54,715 nt of DNA, taken from JBCCGG01 sp039029395. Its GTDB lineage: Bacteria > Pseudomonadota > Alphaproteobacteria > Kiloniellales > JAKSDN01. The position numbers and the translations under genes are program-made. Of this stretch, positions 16,342 through 24,547 are shown one piece after another. The number at the start of each line of letters is the position of its first letter. The first letter of the stretch is position 1. Location: NCBI GenBank assembly GCA_039029395.1, contig JBCCGG010000041.1, positions 1-54,715 on the forward strand, in the 5' to 3' direction. Below the pieces are notes generated by a model. It worked only from the letters and a program-made list of their open reading frames with translations, searched no databases and had not been told where the DNA came from.

Positions 16342-16385
16342 CGAAAATCGGCGAGATCTACGAGGCATTCCTAGTGAAAGATTAG
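16338..16385 (+). pseudogene. Remnant of the creatininase 3' end, fused to the pyrG remnant
   Basis: The last 16 or so codons, AVTKIGEIYEAFLVKD then TAG, match the end of the creatininase gene at 14037-14795 (AVAEIGEMYEAFLAEA). The junction with the pyrG remnant falls in a shared GGCGGTG-like stretch, which suggests joining through microhomology. It is too short to be functional. Confidence 0.75.
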
Positions 16386-16428
16386 GCGACCAAACTTAAC
16401 CAGCGCATCAAGCGACCCTGAAACAGCC

Positions 16429-16917
16429 CTACTCGGCGGCGCTGGCCTGGTTGCGCTGGGGCAGGCTGCCGTTGATCAGGTAGGCGAGCGCGTCGACCAC
16501 CTGTTTCGGCTCCCTGGCGACCGCCTTGGCAGCGGCGTCAACCTCCTTCAGAGCGTGATCGTGGGCGGCCGGGTGCAAGGTGATGATGGGCTTGCCAAGG
16601 GCCGACGCGTAACCGGCATCGAAGGCGGCGTTCCACTGCTTGTATTTCTCACCGAAGCGAACGACGACCAGGTCGGCCTCGGCAATCAGGGTGCCTGTGC
16701 GGATCGCGTTCAGTTGCGCGCCTTTCCGGTCGTGCCAGATCTTGTCGGGCTCGGCGCCGAAGATAACGACTCCGCAGTCGTCGGAGTCCGCGTGGTTGGT
16801 GTTCGGTGAGGTCAGGTCGACCGGCAAGTCGGCCGCCGCCACGCCCTGGGCAATGACATCGCGCCAGTCGCTATGGATCTCTCCCGAGAGGTAGACCCGC
16901 CATCTTCGCTCGCTCAT
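16429..16917 (-). CDS. YtoQ-family protein
   Basis: A 162-residue protein of the YtoQ family, related in fold to nucleoside 2-deoxyribosyltransferases; its cellular role is not established. Family blocks are the N-terminal WRVYLSGEIHSDWRDVI, LTSPNTNHADSDDCG, and the central DLVVVRFGEKYKQWNAAFDA followed by GYASALGKPIITLHP. AAGAGGA precedes the ATG. It is a single gene lying between two remnants of the creatininase tail, so it may have arrived as cargo. Confidence 0.85.
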   Translation of the reverse strand: MSERRWRVYLSGEIHSDWRDVIAQGVAAADLPVDLTSPNTNHADSDDCGVVIFGAEPDKIWHDRKGAQLNAIRTGTLIAEADLVVVRFGEKYKQWNAAFDAGYASALGKPIITLHPAAHDHALKEVDAAAKAVAREPKQVVDALAYLINGSLPQRNQASAAE

Positions 16918-17084
16918 GGTTCCTCTTACTTTCCTTGCAAATCTCTACAAAGGCAGGGCATCCGCCGCCTCCCGCCGCACCTGTCCATCGGGGCGCAGCC
17001 ATCTCTGTTCCGGGCGGAGGGCCATGATCGCAACAGGACATGCTGCGCAACAGCTGTCAAGCCAAGGAACGCGGGCCACGCCGA

Positions 17085-17181
17085 GCGGGTGCCGGCGACG
17101 GTGGAGTTCGGCCAGAGCCTCTTCGAAGGCGCGGTCGCCGAGATGGGCGAGATGTACGAGCCCTTTCTGGCGGGGGCCTAG
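17085..17181 (+). pseudogene. Second remnant of the creatininase 3' end
   Basis: The final 30 or so codons of the creatininase frame recur here: PATVEFGQSLFEGAVAEM, then GEMYEPFLAGA and TAG. Matching DNA covers about 17091-17181 against 14706-14795. Its stop (17179-17181) overlaps by two bases the stop of the PEP-CTERM gene on the opposite strand, so the PEP-CTERM gene abuts the remnant exactly. Just before it, AGCTGTCAAGCCAA (17052-17065) repeats a 14-base stretch found downstream of pyrG (17933-17946). Confidence 0.8.
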
Positions 17182-17840
17182 GCAGGCGCCGCCCGCCGCC
17201 GAATCATCAAGCCTAGGCCGCCGAGGGCGATTATGAAGAGGGCGACGCTTGCCGGCTCCGGAACCTGACCCTCCACCAAGACTCGCAAGGCCGGCATCTC
17301 CAGATCGAACATCTGCACATTCCAAGGCCCCGCAAGGCCATTCATGCTGAGCGCTCGGATCCCCATATCGCCGACGATGTTTCTGCTCCAGGTGATGTTG
17401 GTGCCCGGCGCATCGTCATTGAACGCGATCAGCCAATAGGTCATGGAAGAGTCGAGAATCGTGGTCCCGGCGGCGACCGCTTGGGTCGGCATGTTGTCGA
17501 CGCCGAAGGGCACGGTCACCACCACATTGATGGTCTCGAGGATCGCGCCCGGCTCGCCCATGTTGTCGGCGTGCAGCGTGAGCTGAAGGTTGAGCGGGCC
17601 GCTGCCGTCGTGGCCCACGCCGAGAAGGATTTCCGTCAAGAATCCCGAATCGCTCGGCGAGAATGACGGCCCTTGGGTAAAGGTACTGTTGATCGCGAAA
17701 CCCGAGACGCCGTTGTAGGTATCGCCTGGACCGAAGTTGTCGTAGACGACGATATCTGCCTTGGCTGTCGTTGCTGATGCGAACAGGGACAGACCGACCA
17801 CAGCGCCCAACAATTTGAGGAACCCGCGCGGTGTCTTCAT
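17178..17840 (-). CDS. PEP-CTERM sorted extracellular protein, choice-of-anchor type
   Basis: A 220-residue secreted protein. The signal peptide is MKTPRGFLKLLGAVVGLSLF (cleavage after AKA), the mature part begins DIVVYDNFGPGDTYN, and the body is a beta-rich domain of the kind found in choice-of-anchor proteins (TEILLGVGHDG, SMTYWLIAFNDDAPG, WSRNIVG). The C-terminal sorting tag is VPEPASVALFIIALGGLGLM followed by IRRRAAPA. The start is the ATG at 17838-17840, with AGGAGAGG upstream; a GTG two codons earlier is too close to that site. It is unrelated in its body to the other PEP-CTERM protein at 15119-15832. Confidence 0.85.
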   Translation of the reverse strand: MKTPRGFLKLLGAVVGLSLFASATTAKADIVVYDNFGPGDTYNGVSGFAINSTFTQGPSFSPSDSGFLTEILLGVGHDGSGPLNLQLTLHADNMGEPGAILETINVVVTVPFGVDNMPTQAVAAGTTILDSSMTYWLIAFNDDAPGTNITWSRNIVGDMGIRALSMNGLAGPWNVQMFDLEMPALRVLVEGQVPEPASVALFIIALGGLGLMIRRRAAPA

Positions 17841-17937
17841 GACCACCTCTCCTGCGCTACCCGCGAAGCCGCCCCGGCCCTCGTACTTGAGCTCTTCGCA
17901 GGTTGGGAGAGATGATCACCGCTTTCGCTTGAAGCTG

Positions 17938-17963
17938 TCAAGCCAACCCCTTGATTGGCTTGA
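17938..17963 (-). terminator. Hairpin downstream of pyrG
   Basis: TCAAGCCAA (17938-17946) and TTGGCTTGA (17955-17963) form a perfect nine-base stem with an eight-base loop, 41 bases after the pyrG stop on the minus strand. No U-tract follows, so it is a candidate transcript end only. Its left arm includes part of the 14-base stretch repeated at 17052-17065. Confidence 0.45.
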
Positions 17964-18004
17964 AGTCCTATCGCTGTCGACAAGGATGGGCCTAGCGCCC
18001 AACT

Positions 18005-19630
18005 TTACATCAATCGGCTCTGCTCGACCGCAGCCTTGACGAAGGAGGTGAACAGCGGGTGGGGCTGGAAGGGCTTTGACTTCAGCTCCGGGTGGAACTG
18101 CACGCCGATGTACCAGGGATGGCTCGGCAGCTCGACGATCTCGGGCAGCTCGCCGTCGGGCGAGAGACCGGAGAACTTGAGCCCGGCGCCCTCGAGCACT
18201 TCGCGGTAGTTGATGTTGACCTCGTAGCGGTGGCGGTGGCGCTCGGAGAGCTCCTGGGCGCCGTAGATGCCCTCGATCTGGCTGCCGGCGGCCAGCGTGC
18301 AAGGGTAAGCGCCAAGACGCATGGTGCCGCCCATTTCGCTGTCGACATTGCGCCGCTCGATCCGGTTGTCCCTTGTCCATTCGGTCATCAGGCCGACCAC
18401 CGGGTCGGCGCAGGCGCCGAACTCGGTCGAGCCGGCGCCCGAAATGCCGGCCAGATTACGCGCCGCCTCGATCACCGCCATCTGCATGCCGAAGCAGATG
18501 CCGAAGTACGGCACGCCGCGCTCCCGGGCGAAGCGCGCCGCGGCGATCTTGCCCTCCGCGCCGCGCTCGCCGAAGCCACCGGGCACCAGGATGCCGTGCA
18601 CCCCTTCCAGCTGCTGGACCGTGCCGTTGGTTTCGAAGATCTCGGAATCGAGCCAATTCACATTGACCCGGAGATTGTTCGCGATGCCGCCGTGGGTCAG
18701 CGCCTCGGCCAAGGACTTGTAGGCATCCAGCAAGGTCGTGTACTTGCCGACCACGCCGATCGTGACCTCGCCGTCGGGCTGGCGTATGCGGTGGATGACC
18801 CGGTCCCAGGCCTCCAAGTCCGGCATCCGGGCGGTGATGCCGAAGTGGCGGCAGACCTGATCGTCCAGGCCTTGCTCGTGATAGGCCCGGGGCACGGCGT
18901 AGATCGTGTCCACGTCGAGCGCCGGGATCACCGCCTCCTCGCGCACATTGCAGAAGAGCGCGATCTTGCGCCGGGCGTCGCGCGGGATCATCTGCTCCGA
19001 GCGGCAGACCATGAGATCGGGCTGAATACCGACGCTCTGCAGCTCCTTGACCGAGTGCTGGGTCGGCTTGGTCTTCAGCTCGCCGGCCGAGGCGATGTAG
19101 GGCAGCAGGGTCAGGTGGATGAACATCGAGCCTTCCCGGCCCAGCTCGTTGCCGAGCTGGCGGATCGCCTCGAGGAACGGCAGCCCCTCGATGTCGCCGA
19201 CCGTGCCGCCGATCTCACAGACGATGAAGTCCTCGTCGCCCACGTCACCCAGGATGAAGGCCTTGATGGCGTCGGTCACGTGGGGGATGACCTGAACTGT
19301 CGCACCCAAATATTCGCCCCGGCGCTCGCGGGCCAGCACCTTGGAGTAGATCTGCCCCGTGGTGACGTTGTCGCTCTTGCGCGAGGGCACGCCGGTGAAA
19401 CGCTCGTAGTGGCCCAAGTCCAGATCGGTCTCGGCGCCGTCATCGGTGACGTAGACCTCGCCGTGCTGGTAGGGACTCATGGTCCCCGGGTCCAGGTTCA
19501 AATAGGGGTCGAGCTTGCGCAGGCGCACCTTAAATCCACGCGCCTGGAGCAAAGCCCCGAGAGCCGCGGAGGTGAGCCCTTTCCCCAATGAGGAGACCAC
19601 GCCGCCGGTGACGAAGATGTATCGCGCCAT
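18005..19630 (-). CDS. pyrG: CTP synthase
   Basis: Makes CTP from UTP, ATP and glutamine. The 541-residue protein has the amidoligase domain (about 1-270; starts MARYIFVTGGVVSSLGKG, then LDPYLNLDPGTMSPYQHGEV and GGTVGDIEGLPFLEA) and the glutamine amidotransferase domain (about 290-541; GGFGERG, nucleophile FGICFGMQMAVIE, and the His/Glu pair in GVQFHPELKSKPF). It lies 114 bases downstream of secG on the same strand, a conserved order. A broken copy of its last 70 codons lies at 16101-16341. Confidence 0.98.
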   Translation of the reverse strand: MARYIFVTGGVVSSLGKGLTSAALGALLQARGFKVRLRKLDPYLNLDPGTMSPYQHGEVYVTDDGAETDLDLGHYERFTGVPSRKSDNVTTGQIYSKVLARERRGEYLGATVQVIPHVTDAIKAFILGDVGDEDFIVCEIGGTVGDIEGLPFLEAIRQLGNELGREGSMFIHLTLLPYIASAGELKTKPTQHSVKELQSVGIQPDLMVCRSEQMIPRDARRKIALFCNVREEAVIPALDVDTIYAVPRAYHEQGLDDQVCRHFGITARMPDLEAWDRVIHRIRQPDGEVTIGVVGKYTTLLDAYKSLAEALTHGGIANNLRVNVNWLDSEIFETNGTVQQLEGVHGILVPGGFGERGAEGKIAAARFARERGVPYFGICFGMQMAVIEAARNLAGISGAGSTEFGACADPVVGLMTEWTRDNRIERRNVDSEMGGTMRLGAYPCTLAAGSQIEGIYGAQELSERHRHRYEVNINYREVLEGAGLKFSGLSPDGELPEIVELPSHPWYIGVQFHPELKSKPFQPHPLFTSFVKAAVEQSRLM

Positions 19631-19744
19631 GGATCGACAGTAATGACCATTGAGGCCCCCAAGCGCAAGCCTTGCGCGGATGGGGCGCGGTGTTCGCGGT
19701 AAACCGGGGGCTTGCCGCCGCTCGGCGGCCGCCTCCGAGGGGAG

Positions 19745-20083
19745 CTATTCGAGTGGTACCGTCGGAGTCGGCGGCGACTCGGGCGCCGTGTCGGTGGAGG
19801 CCGGGGCCGAGATCGGCAGCTGGTCGATCAGCGAGCCTTCCGGCGCCCTGTGGGATTCGAGCCAGGTCAGCGTGAGGCTGGTGATAAAAAAGCCCGCCGC
19901 CAGCACCGCGGTTGCCTGGGTCAGCAGCGACTTGGTGCCGCGGCCGGTCAGGAAGCCGCCCATGCCACCGCCGCCCCCACCGCCGCCGATGCCCAGTCCG
20001 CCGCCCTCGCTTCTTTGCAGCAGGACCACGCCGACCAGGGCGATCGCCAGCATGACGTGAATGATCACCAGGACTTGCGTCAT
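19745..20083 (-). CDS. secG: Preprotein translocase subunit SecG
   Basis: Small subunit of the SecYEG channel, 112 residues. It has two membrane segments: residues 3-21 (QVLVIIHVMLAIALVGVVLL) and about 55-75 (ATAVLAAGFFITSLTLTWL). Between them lies the conserved Gly-rich loop (QRSEGGGLGIGG, then MGGFLTGRGTKSLLTQ). The C-terminal tail is Pro/Ser/Thr-rich. The ATG at 20081-20083 fits the family; a longer frame starting near 20185 adds a Pro/Arg-rich stretch not typical of SecG. It lies between tpiA and pyrG, as in other alphaproteobacteria. Confidence 0.93.
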   Translation of the reverse strand: MTQVLVIIHVMLAIALVGVVLLQRSEGGGLGIGGGGGGGGMGGFLTGRGTKSLLTQATAVLAAGFFITSLTLTWLESHRAPEGSLIDQLPISAPASTDTAPESPPTPTVPLE

Positions 20084-20227
20084 CTCTTTGTCTTGCCTTC
20101 TCTCAGGGTCGAGGCCCGATCCGCGCCGCCCGGGGGCCCGGGCCGGCCCTGCGGATGGGGCCGCTAGGGGGCTATTTAGTGGCAATCGGGCGGTTTGGCC
20201 AGCCCCGCCTTCCGGGTTCTGAGCCCC

Positions 20228-20947
20228 TTACCCTAATTTATTGACAATATTCCAGAATTCTTCGGCCTTGAGGCTCGCGCCACCGACCAGTGCGCCGTCC
20301 ACCTCAGGCAAACCGAAGAGCTCGGTCGCATTCGACGCTTTGACGGAGCCGCCATAGAGAATCCCGTTATCCGCGCCTTTCAGCAGGTCGCGGATGTGGC
20401 GGTGCACGGCGACGATATCGTCGGGCTCGGCGCGCTGGCCGCTGCCGATCGCCCAGACCGGCTCGTAGGCGACCACGAAGTCCGGGTCGTCCGGCAGCGA
20501 GCCGCCGATTTGGCGGTCGATCACCGCCAGAGTCTGGCCGTCGGCGCGCTCCTGCGCCGTCTCCCCGACGCAAACGATCGGCGTCAGGCCGGCCGACTGG
20601 GCGGCGCTGGCCTTGGCGCGCACCGCGGCGTCGCTCTCGCCATGGTCCTGGCGGCGCTCGGAATGGCCGACGATGACATGGCTGCAGCCCGCGTCGGCCA
20701 GCATCTGGGCGCTGATGTCGCCGGTATGGGCGCCCGAGGCCGCGTCGTGGCAAGTCTGGGCGCCCAGCGCGATTGGGCTGCCCGCCAAGGCCTCGCCGAC
20801 CGGCAGCAGGAGCTGGGCCGGCGGGCAGACCACCACCTCGCAGCCGGGCGGGTCACTCTTGGCCAGCTCGGCCAGAGCCGTGGCCAAGGCGCGGCCGCCT
20901 TCGCGCAGGCCGTTCATCTTCCAGTTGCCGGCAACGATTTTAGGCAT
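20228..20947 (-). CDS. tpiA: Triosephosphate isomerase
   Basis: Interconverts dihydroxyacetone phosphate and glyceraldehyde 3-phosphate. The 239-residue protein shows the catalytic Lys in AGNWKMNG, the catalytic His in VIVGHSERRQ, and the catalytic Glu in VAYEPVWAIGSG followed by loop 6, with the phosphate loop LYGGSVKASNA. It is slightly short of the usual 250 but complete. It leads the secG-pyrG group and is divergent from the ppiD-like gene. Confidence 0.97.
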   Translation of the reverse strand: MPKIVAGNWKMNGLREGGRALATALAELAKSDPPGCEVVVCPPAQLLLPVGEALAGSPIALGAQTCHDAASGAHTGDISAQMLADAGCSHVIVGHSERRQDHGESDAAVRAKASAAQSAGLTPIVCVGETAQERADGQTLAVIDRQIGGSLPDDPDFVVAYEPVWAIGSGQRAEPDDIVAVHRHIRDLLKGADNGILYGGSVKASNATELFGLPEVDGALVGGASLKAEEFWNIVNKLG

Positions 20948-21137
20948 GGCTCACCTGTCTCCTAGAGAATCCGAGGTCGGCGCCGCATTTACCATGGGCG
21001 GTCAGACAAGCCAATTGCGGCTTGCCGCCATCGGACACCCTACTTAAGATGCGCCGCGCCTGGACCCCGCCCGGGCCCGTCGACGTAACCCCTTGAGAAA
21101 CCAAGGCACCGCCCCAGGGAAAGGATCGCCGCCCGCC

Positions 21138-23033
21138 ATGTTGATGAGAATGCGCTCAACGGTCGCGAAGATCGTCACCTTCATGCTGTTCGGCTTGCTG
21201 ATCGCGAGCTTCGCGGTCTGGGGAATCGGCGACATTTTCCACACAGGCGGGCCCAACCAGGTGGTCGCCGAAGTCGGACACACGGAGGTCCCCCAGTACG
21301 ATTTCTCGCGCAACCTGAGCCGCCAGATGAACCAGGTGCGCCGCCAGCTCGGCGGCGAGTTCGACATCTCCCAGGCGCGGGCGATCGGCCTGGTCGATCA
21401 GGTGCTTCAGCAGATGGTCAGCCAGGCGCTGTTCAACGAGCAGGCCAACAAGATGGGCCTGGTGGTCGGCGACAGCCAGATTCAACAGCTGATCATGGCC
21501 GAGCCGGCCTTCAAGAACCAAGCCGGGATCTTCGACCGGTCGCGCTACTTCGGCCTTTTGCAGAACAACGGCTGGACCGAGCAGCGCTATTTCCAGATTC
21601 TGACCGACGAGTTGCTGCGCGAGCAGTTGGCCAGCGCGCTGCAGGACGCGGTCCTGGTGCCCGACGCCGTGATTGACGCTGCCTACACTCATCAGGAGCA
21701 ACGCCGGGTCGCCGAGACCCTCTTCGTGCCCAACGTCGCGGTGCCGGAAGGCCTGGCGCCGACCGATGAGGAGCTGGAGTCTGTGCTGCAGACCCATGAG
21801 GTGCGCTTCCGCTCGCCGGAGTACCGGGAGATCTCCCTGATCCAGCTCAACCGGGAGGCCTTTGCCGAGGAGATCGAGATCGCAGACGACGAGGTCGCGG
21901 CTGCTTTCGAGTCCCGGCGCGACCAATTCGACGAGCCCGAGCGGCGCAGCTTCGAGCAGGTTATCTTCACCGACGAGGCGACCGCCCGACAAGCACTTGG
22001 TCAGATGAAGGACGGCCAGGATTTCGCCTATGCCGGCGAGCAGGTCTCCGGCCAGGCACCGGTTACCCTGGGCCCCTTCAGCCAGGACGAGCTGACCGGC
22101 CAGCTGCCCGAGCTCGCCGAGGCAGTCTTTGCCTTGGTCGAGAACACGGTCAGCGAGCCGGTGGAGAGCCCGTTCGGCTGGCATTTGCTGCGGGTGACGG
22201 CGCTCGACCCGGCCCACAGCGCCACCTTGGAAGAGGTTCGCGACACCTTGGCCGCCGATCTCGCCCTGGAAGCCGCGACCGACGTTCAGGTCTCGCTCGC
22301 CAACAAGCTCGACGACGAGCTGGCGGCCGGCTTTCCCATGGAGGAGGCTGCCGGCGCCCTTGGCATCGAGCTGGCCAAGATCGACGCCGTCGGCCCCCAA
22401 GGCGAGACGCCCGAGGGCGAGGCGGTCGAGGGACTCCCGCCGCTCGGCGACTTGCTGCCGGTGCTGCTGCGCACCAATGCCGGCGAGACCAGCCTGCTGA
22501 CAGAAACCCAGGACGGCAACTATTTCGTCGTGCGGGTCGATTCCGTGACCCCGTCGCGGCCCAGGCCGCTCGCCGAGGTGCGCGACGACGTGCTCGAGAT
22601 CTGGCGCGCGGAGAAGAGCACGGCGGACGCGCGCAACCGGGCCGAGACCTTCGCCGAGCTGGCCCGGGGCGGCCAAACCCTGCCGGCGATCGCCGAGTCC
22701 GAGAGCCTTGTGCACAGCTACACCCCGGAGCTGACCCGTGACCGGCGCGGGGTCGCCGACGCCGCCTCGCCCCAGGTGGTCAGCACCCTATTCGCGCTCG
22801 AGCCCAACGAGATCGCGGTCGCCGACGCGCCAGGCGGTGTCGTGGTGGTCAAGCTGGCCGAGGTGCGCAATCCCATCCCAAGATCCGACCAAGCGGTCGC
22901 CGATGCGCTCGACGAGGACCTGAGCCAAAGCTTCGAGGGCGACCTCGTGGCCAGCTTCGTCGAATCCCTACGCCAGGAAATTGGTGTCGAGATCAATCAG
23001 CGCGCGGTCGAAGACGCCGTAGCCCAGCAATAG
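21138..23033 (+). CDS. PpiD/SurA-like peptidyl-prolyl isomerase, membrane-anchored
   Basis: Periplasmic folding helper of 631 residues anchored by one N-terminal membrane span (about 10-30, IVTFMLFGLLIASFAVWGIG). The SurA_N_3 domain follows (HTEVPQYDFSRNLSRQMNQ), and a parvulin PPIC domain lies around 250-350 (GPFSQDELTGQLPELAEAVF and ESPFGWHLLRVTALDP). The C-terminal region is helical and acidic. I start at the ATG at 21138, with possible reinitiation at 21144. Its stop is two bases before the trpE start, as is usual in alphaproteobacteria, so trpE may be read from its transcript. Confidence 0.9.
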   Translation: MLMRMRSTVAKIVTFMLFGLLIASFAVWGIGDIFHTGGPNQVVAEVGHTEVPQYDFSRNLSRQMNQVRRQLGGEFDISQARAIGLVDQVLQQMVSQALFNEQANKMGLVVGDSQIQQLIMAEPAFKNQAGIFDRSRYFGLLQNNGWTEQRYFQILTDELLREQLASALQDAVLVPDAVIDAAYTHQEQRRVAETLFVPNVAVPEGLAPTDEELESVLQTHEVRFRSPEYREISLIQLNREAFAEEIEIADDEVAAAFESRRDQFDEPERRSFEQVIFTDEATARQALGQMKDGQDFAYAGEQVSGQAPVTLGPFSQDELTGQLPELAEAVFALVENTVSEPVESPFGWHLLRVTALDPAHSATLEEVRDTLAADLALEAATDVQVSLANKLDDELAAGFPMEEAAGALGIELAKIDAVGPQGETPEGEAVEGLPPLGDLLPVLLRTNAGETSLLTETQDGNYFVVRVDSVTPSRPRPLAEVRDDVLEIWRAEKSTADARNRAETFAELARGGQTLPAIAESESLVHSYTPELTRDRRGVADAASPQVVSTLFALEPNEIAVADAPGGVVVVKLAEVRNPIPRSDQAVADALDEDLSQSFEGDLVASFVESLRQEIGVEINQRAVEDAVAQQ

Positions 23034-23035
23034 CC

Positions 23036-24547
23036 ATGCGCGTCACCCCCGACTTCGCGGTCTTTCGCGACGCCTATCAGGCCGGCCGTGCCCAGGTCGT
23101 TTCGACCAGCCTGATCGCCGATTTGGAGACGCCGGTCTCGGCCTTTCTCAAGCTGGCCGACGGGCGGGCCTACAGCTGCCTGTTCGAATCGGTCGAGGGC
23201 GGCGCCCACATCGGGCGCTACTCCTTTATCGGCTTGAAGCCGGACCTTGTCTGGCGCTGTTTCGGCACCCGGGCCGAGCTCAACAGCTCGGCCCTTTTTG
23301 ATGGCGAGGCCTTCGCGTCGCTCGAGGGCGATCCCCTTGACAGCCTGCGCGACCTGATCAATCGGTCGCGCATCGAGCTGCCGAAGGGTCTGCCGCCCAT
23401 GGCGTCCTGCCTGCTGGGCTACATGGGCTACGACATGGTGCGTTTGATGGAGCGCCTGCCGGACGAGAACCGGGACGTGCTGGGCATCCCGGACGGCATC
23501 TTCTACCGGCCGACCGTGGTCTGCGTGTTCGACCGCATCGAGGACGAGGTCACGGTGTTCACGCCGGTGTGGCCGAGGGACGGCCTGGACGCCGAGGCGG
23601 CCTATGAGCAGGCCCGCACCCGCCTGGCCGAGATCGTGCGCGATTTCGAGCGCTCCCTGCCCTACCGGCGCGAGAGCGGCGAGGCGGCCGGCGAGCTGCC
23701 CAAGCCGGTCTCCAACATGACCCGCGAGGCCTATCACGCCAACGTGGAGAAGGCCAAAGAGTACATCTTCGCCGGCGACATCTTCCAAGTGGTGCCGTCC
23801 CAGCGCTTCGCCTTGCCGTTCCGCCTGCCGCCCTTCGCGCTCTATCGGGCGCTCAGGCGCCTTAACCCCTCGCCCTTCCTGTTCTTCCTGGACGTGGGCG
23901 GCCATGCGGTGGTCGGCTCGAGTCCGGAGATCCTGGTGCGCCTGCGCGACAACAAGGTGACGATCCGGCCGATCGCCGGCACCCGGCGCCGGGGCGTCGA
24001 TGCCGAGGAAGACCGGGCCTTGGCCGAGGATCTTTTGTCAGATCCCAAGGAGCTGGCCGAGCACCTCATGCTGCTCGATCTGGGGCGCAACGACGTGGGC
24101 CGGGTCGCCAAGGTCGGCACGGTGCAGGTCACCGAGCGCAACGTGATCGAGTACTACAGCCACGTCATGCACATCGTCTCCAATGTGGAGGGCGAGCTCA
24201 ATCCCGAGTATGACGCGCTTTCCGCGCTGATCGCCGGCTTTCCCGCCGGCACAGTCTCGGGCGCCCCCAAGGTGCGGGCCATGGAGATCATCGAGGAGCT
24301 GGAGCCCGAGCGTCGCGGCGTCTATGCCGGGGCGGTCGGCTACTTCGGCGCCCGGGGCGACATGGACACCTGCATCGCGTTGAGGACCGCGGTGGTCAAG
24401 GACGGCACCATGTACGTCCAGGCCGGCGGCGGCGTGGTCGCCGACAGCGATCCCGAAGCCGAGTTCCAGGAAAGCTGCAACAAGGCCCGCGCACTGGTGC
24501 GCGCCGCCGAGGAAGCGATCACCTACGCTAAGCGGAACGGGGGGTGA
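23036..24547 (+). CDS. trpE: Anthranilate synthase component I
   Basis: First step of tryptophan synthesis, chorismate to anthranilate with ammonia from TrpG. The 503-residue protein shows the feedback-binding segment CLFESVEGG near residue 45, and the chorismate-binding domain with NPSPFLFFLDVGGHAVVGSS, AGTRRRGVDAEED, LLDLGRNDVGRVAKVG, FPAGTVSGAPKVRAMEI and the C-terminal YVQAGGGVVADSDPEAEFQE. It begins two bases after the ppiD-like gene. The following trpGDC genes, normally adjacent, are about 6 kb away because of inserted genes, and a GTGA overlap links trpE to an unknown protein. Confidence 0.97.
   Translation: MRVTPDFAVFRDAYQAGRAQVVSTSLIADLETPVSAFLKLADGRAYSCLFESVEGGAHIGRYSFIGLKPDLVWRCFGTRAELNSSALFDGEAFASLEGDPLDSLRDLINRSRIELPKGLPPMASCLLGYMGYDMVRLMERLPDENRDVLGIPDGIFYRPTVVCVFDRIEDEVTVFTPVWPRDGLDAEAAYEQARTRLAEIVRDFERSLPYRRESGEAAGELPKPVSNMTREAYHANVEKAKEYIFAGDIFQVVPSQRFALPFRLPPFALYRALRRLNPSPFLFFLDVGGHAVVGSSPEILVRLRDNKVTIRPIAGTRRRGVDAEEDRALAEDLLSDPKELAEHLMLLDLGRNDVGRVAKVGTVQVTERNVIEYYSHVMHIVSNVEGELNPEYDALSALIAGFPAGTVSGAPKVRAMEIIEELEPERRGVYAGAVGYFGARGDMDTCIALRTAVVKDGTMYVQAGGGVVADSDPEAEFQESCNKARALVRAAEEAITYAKRNGG

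Noticed and set aside
18092..19591. 499-codon plus-strand open frame opposite pyrG
   Set aside because: It is an antisense shadow of CTP synthase; the composition mirrors the sense codons and no ribosome site or motif is seen.
19960..20010. Short CCGCCG-type repeats in secG as a simple repeat or CRISPR-like element
   Set aside because: They encode the normal glycine-rich loop of SecG. No direct repeats with spacers occur there or elsewhere in the window.
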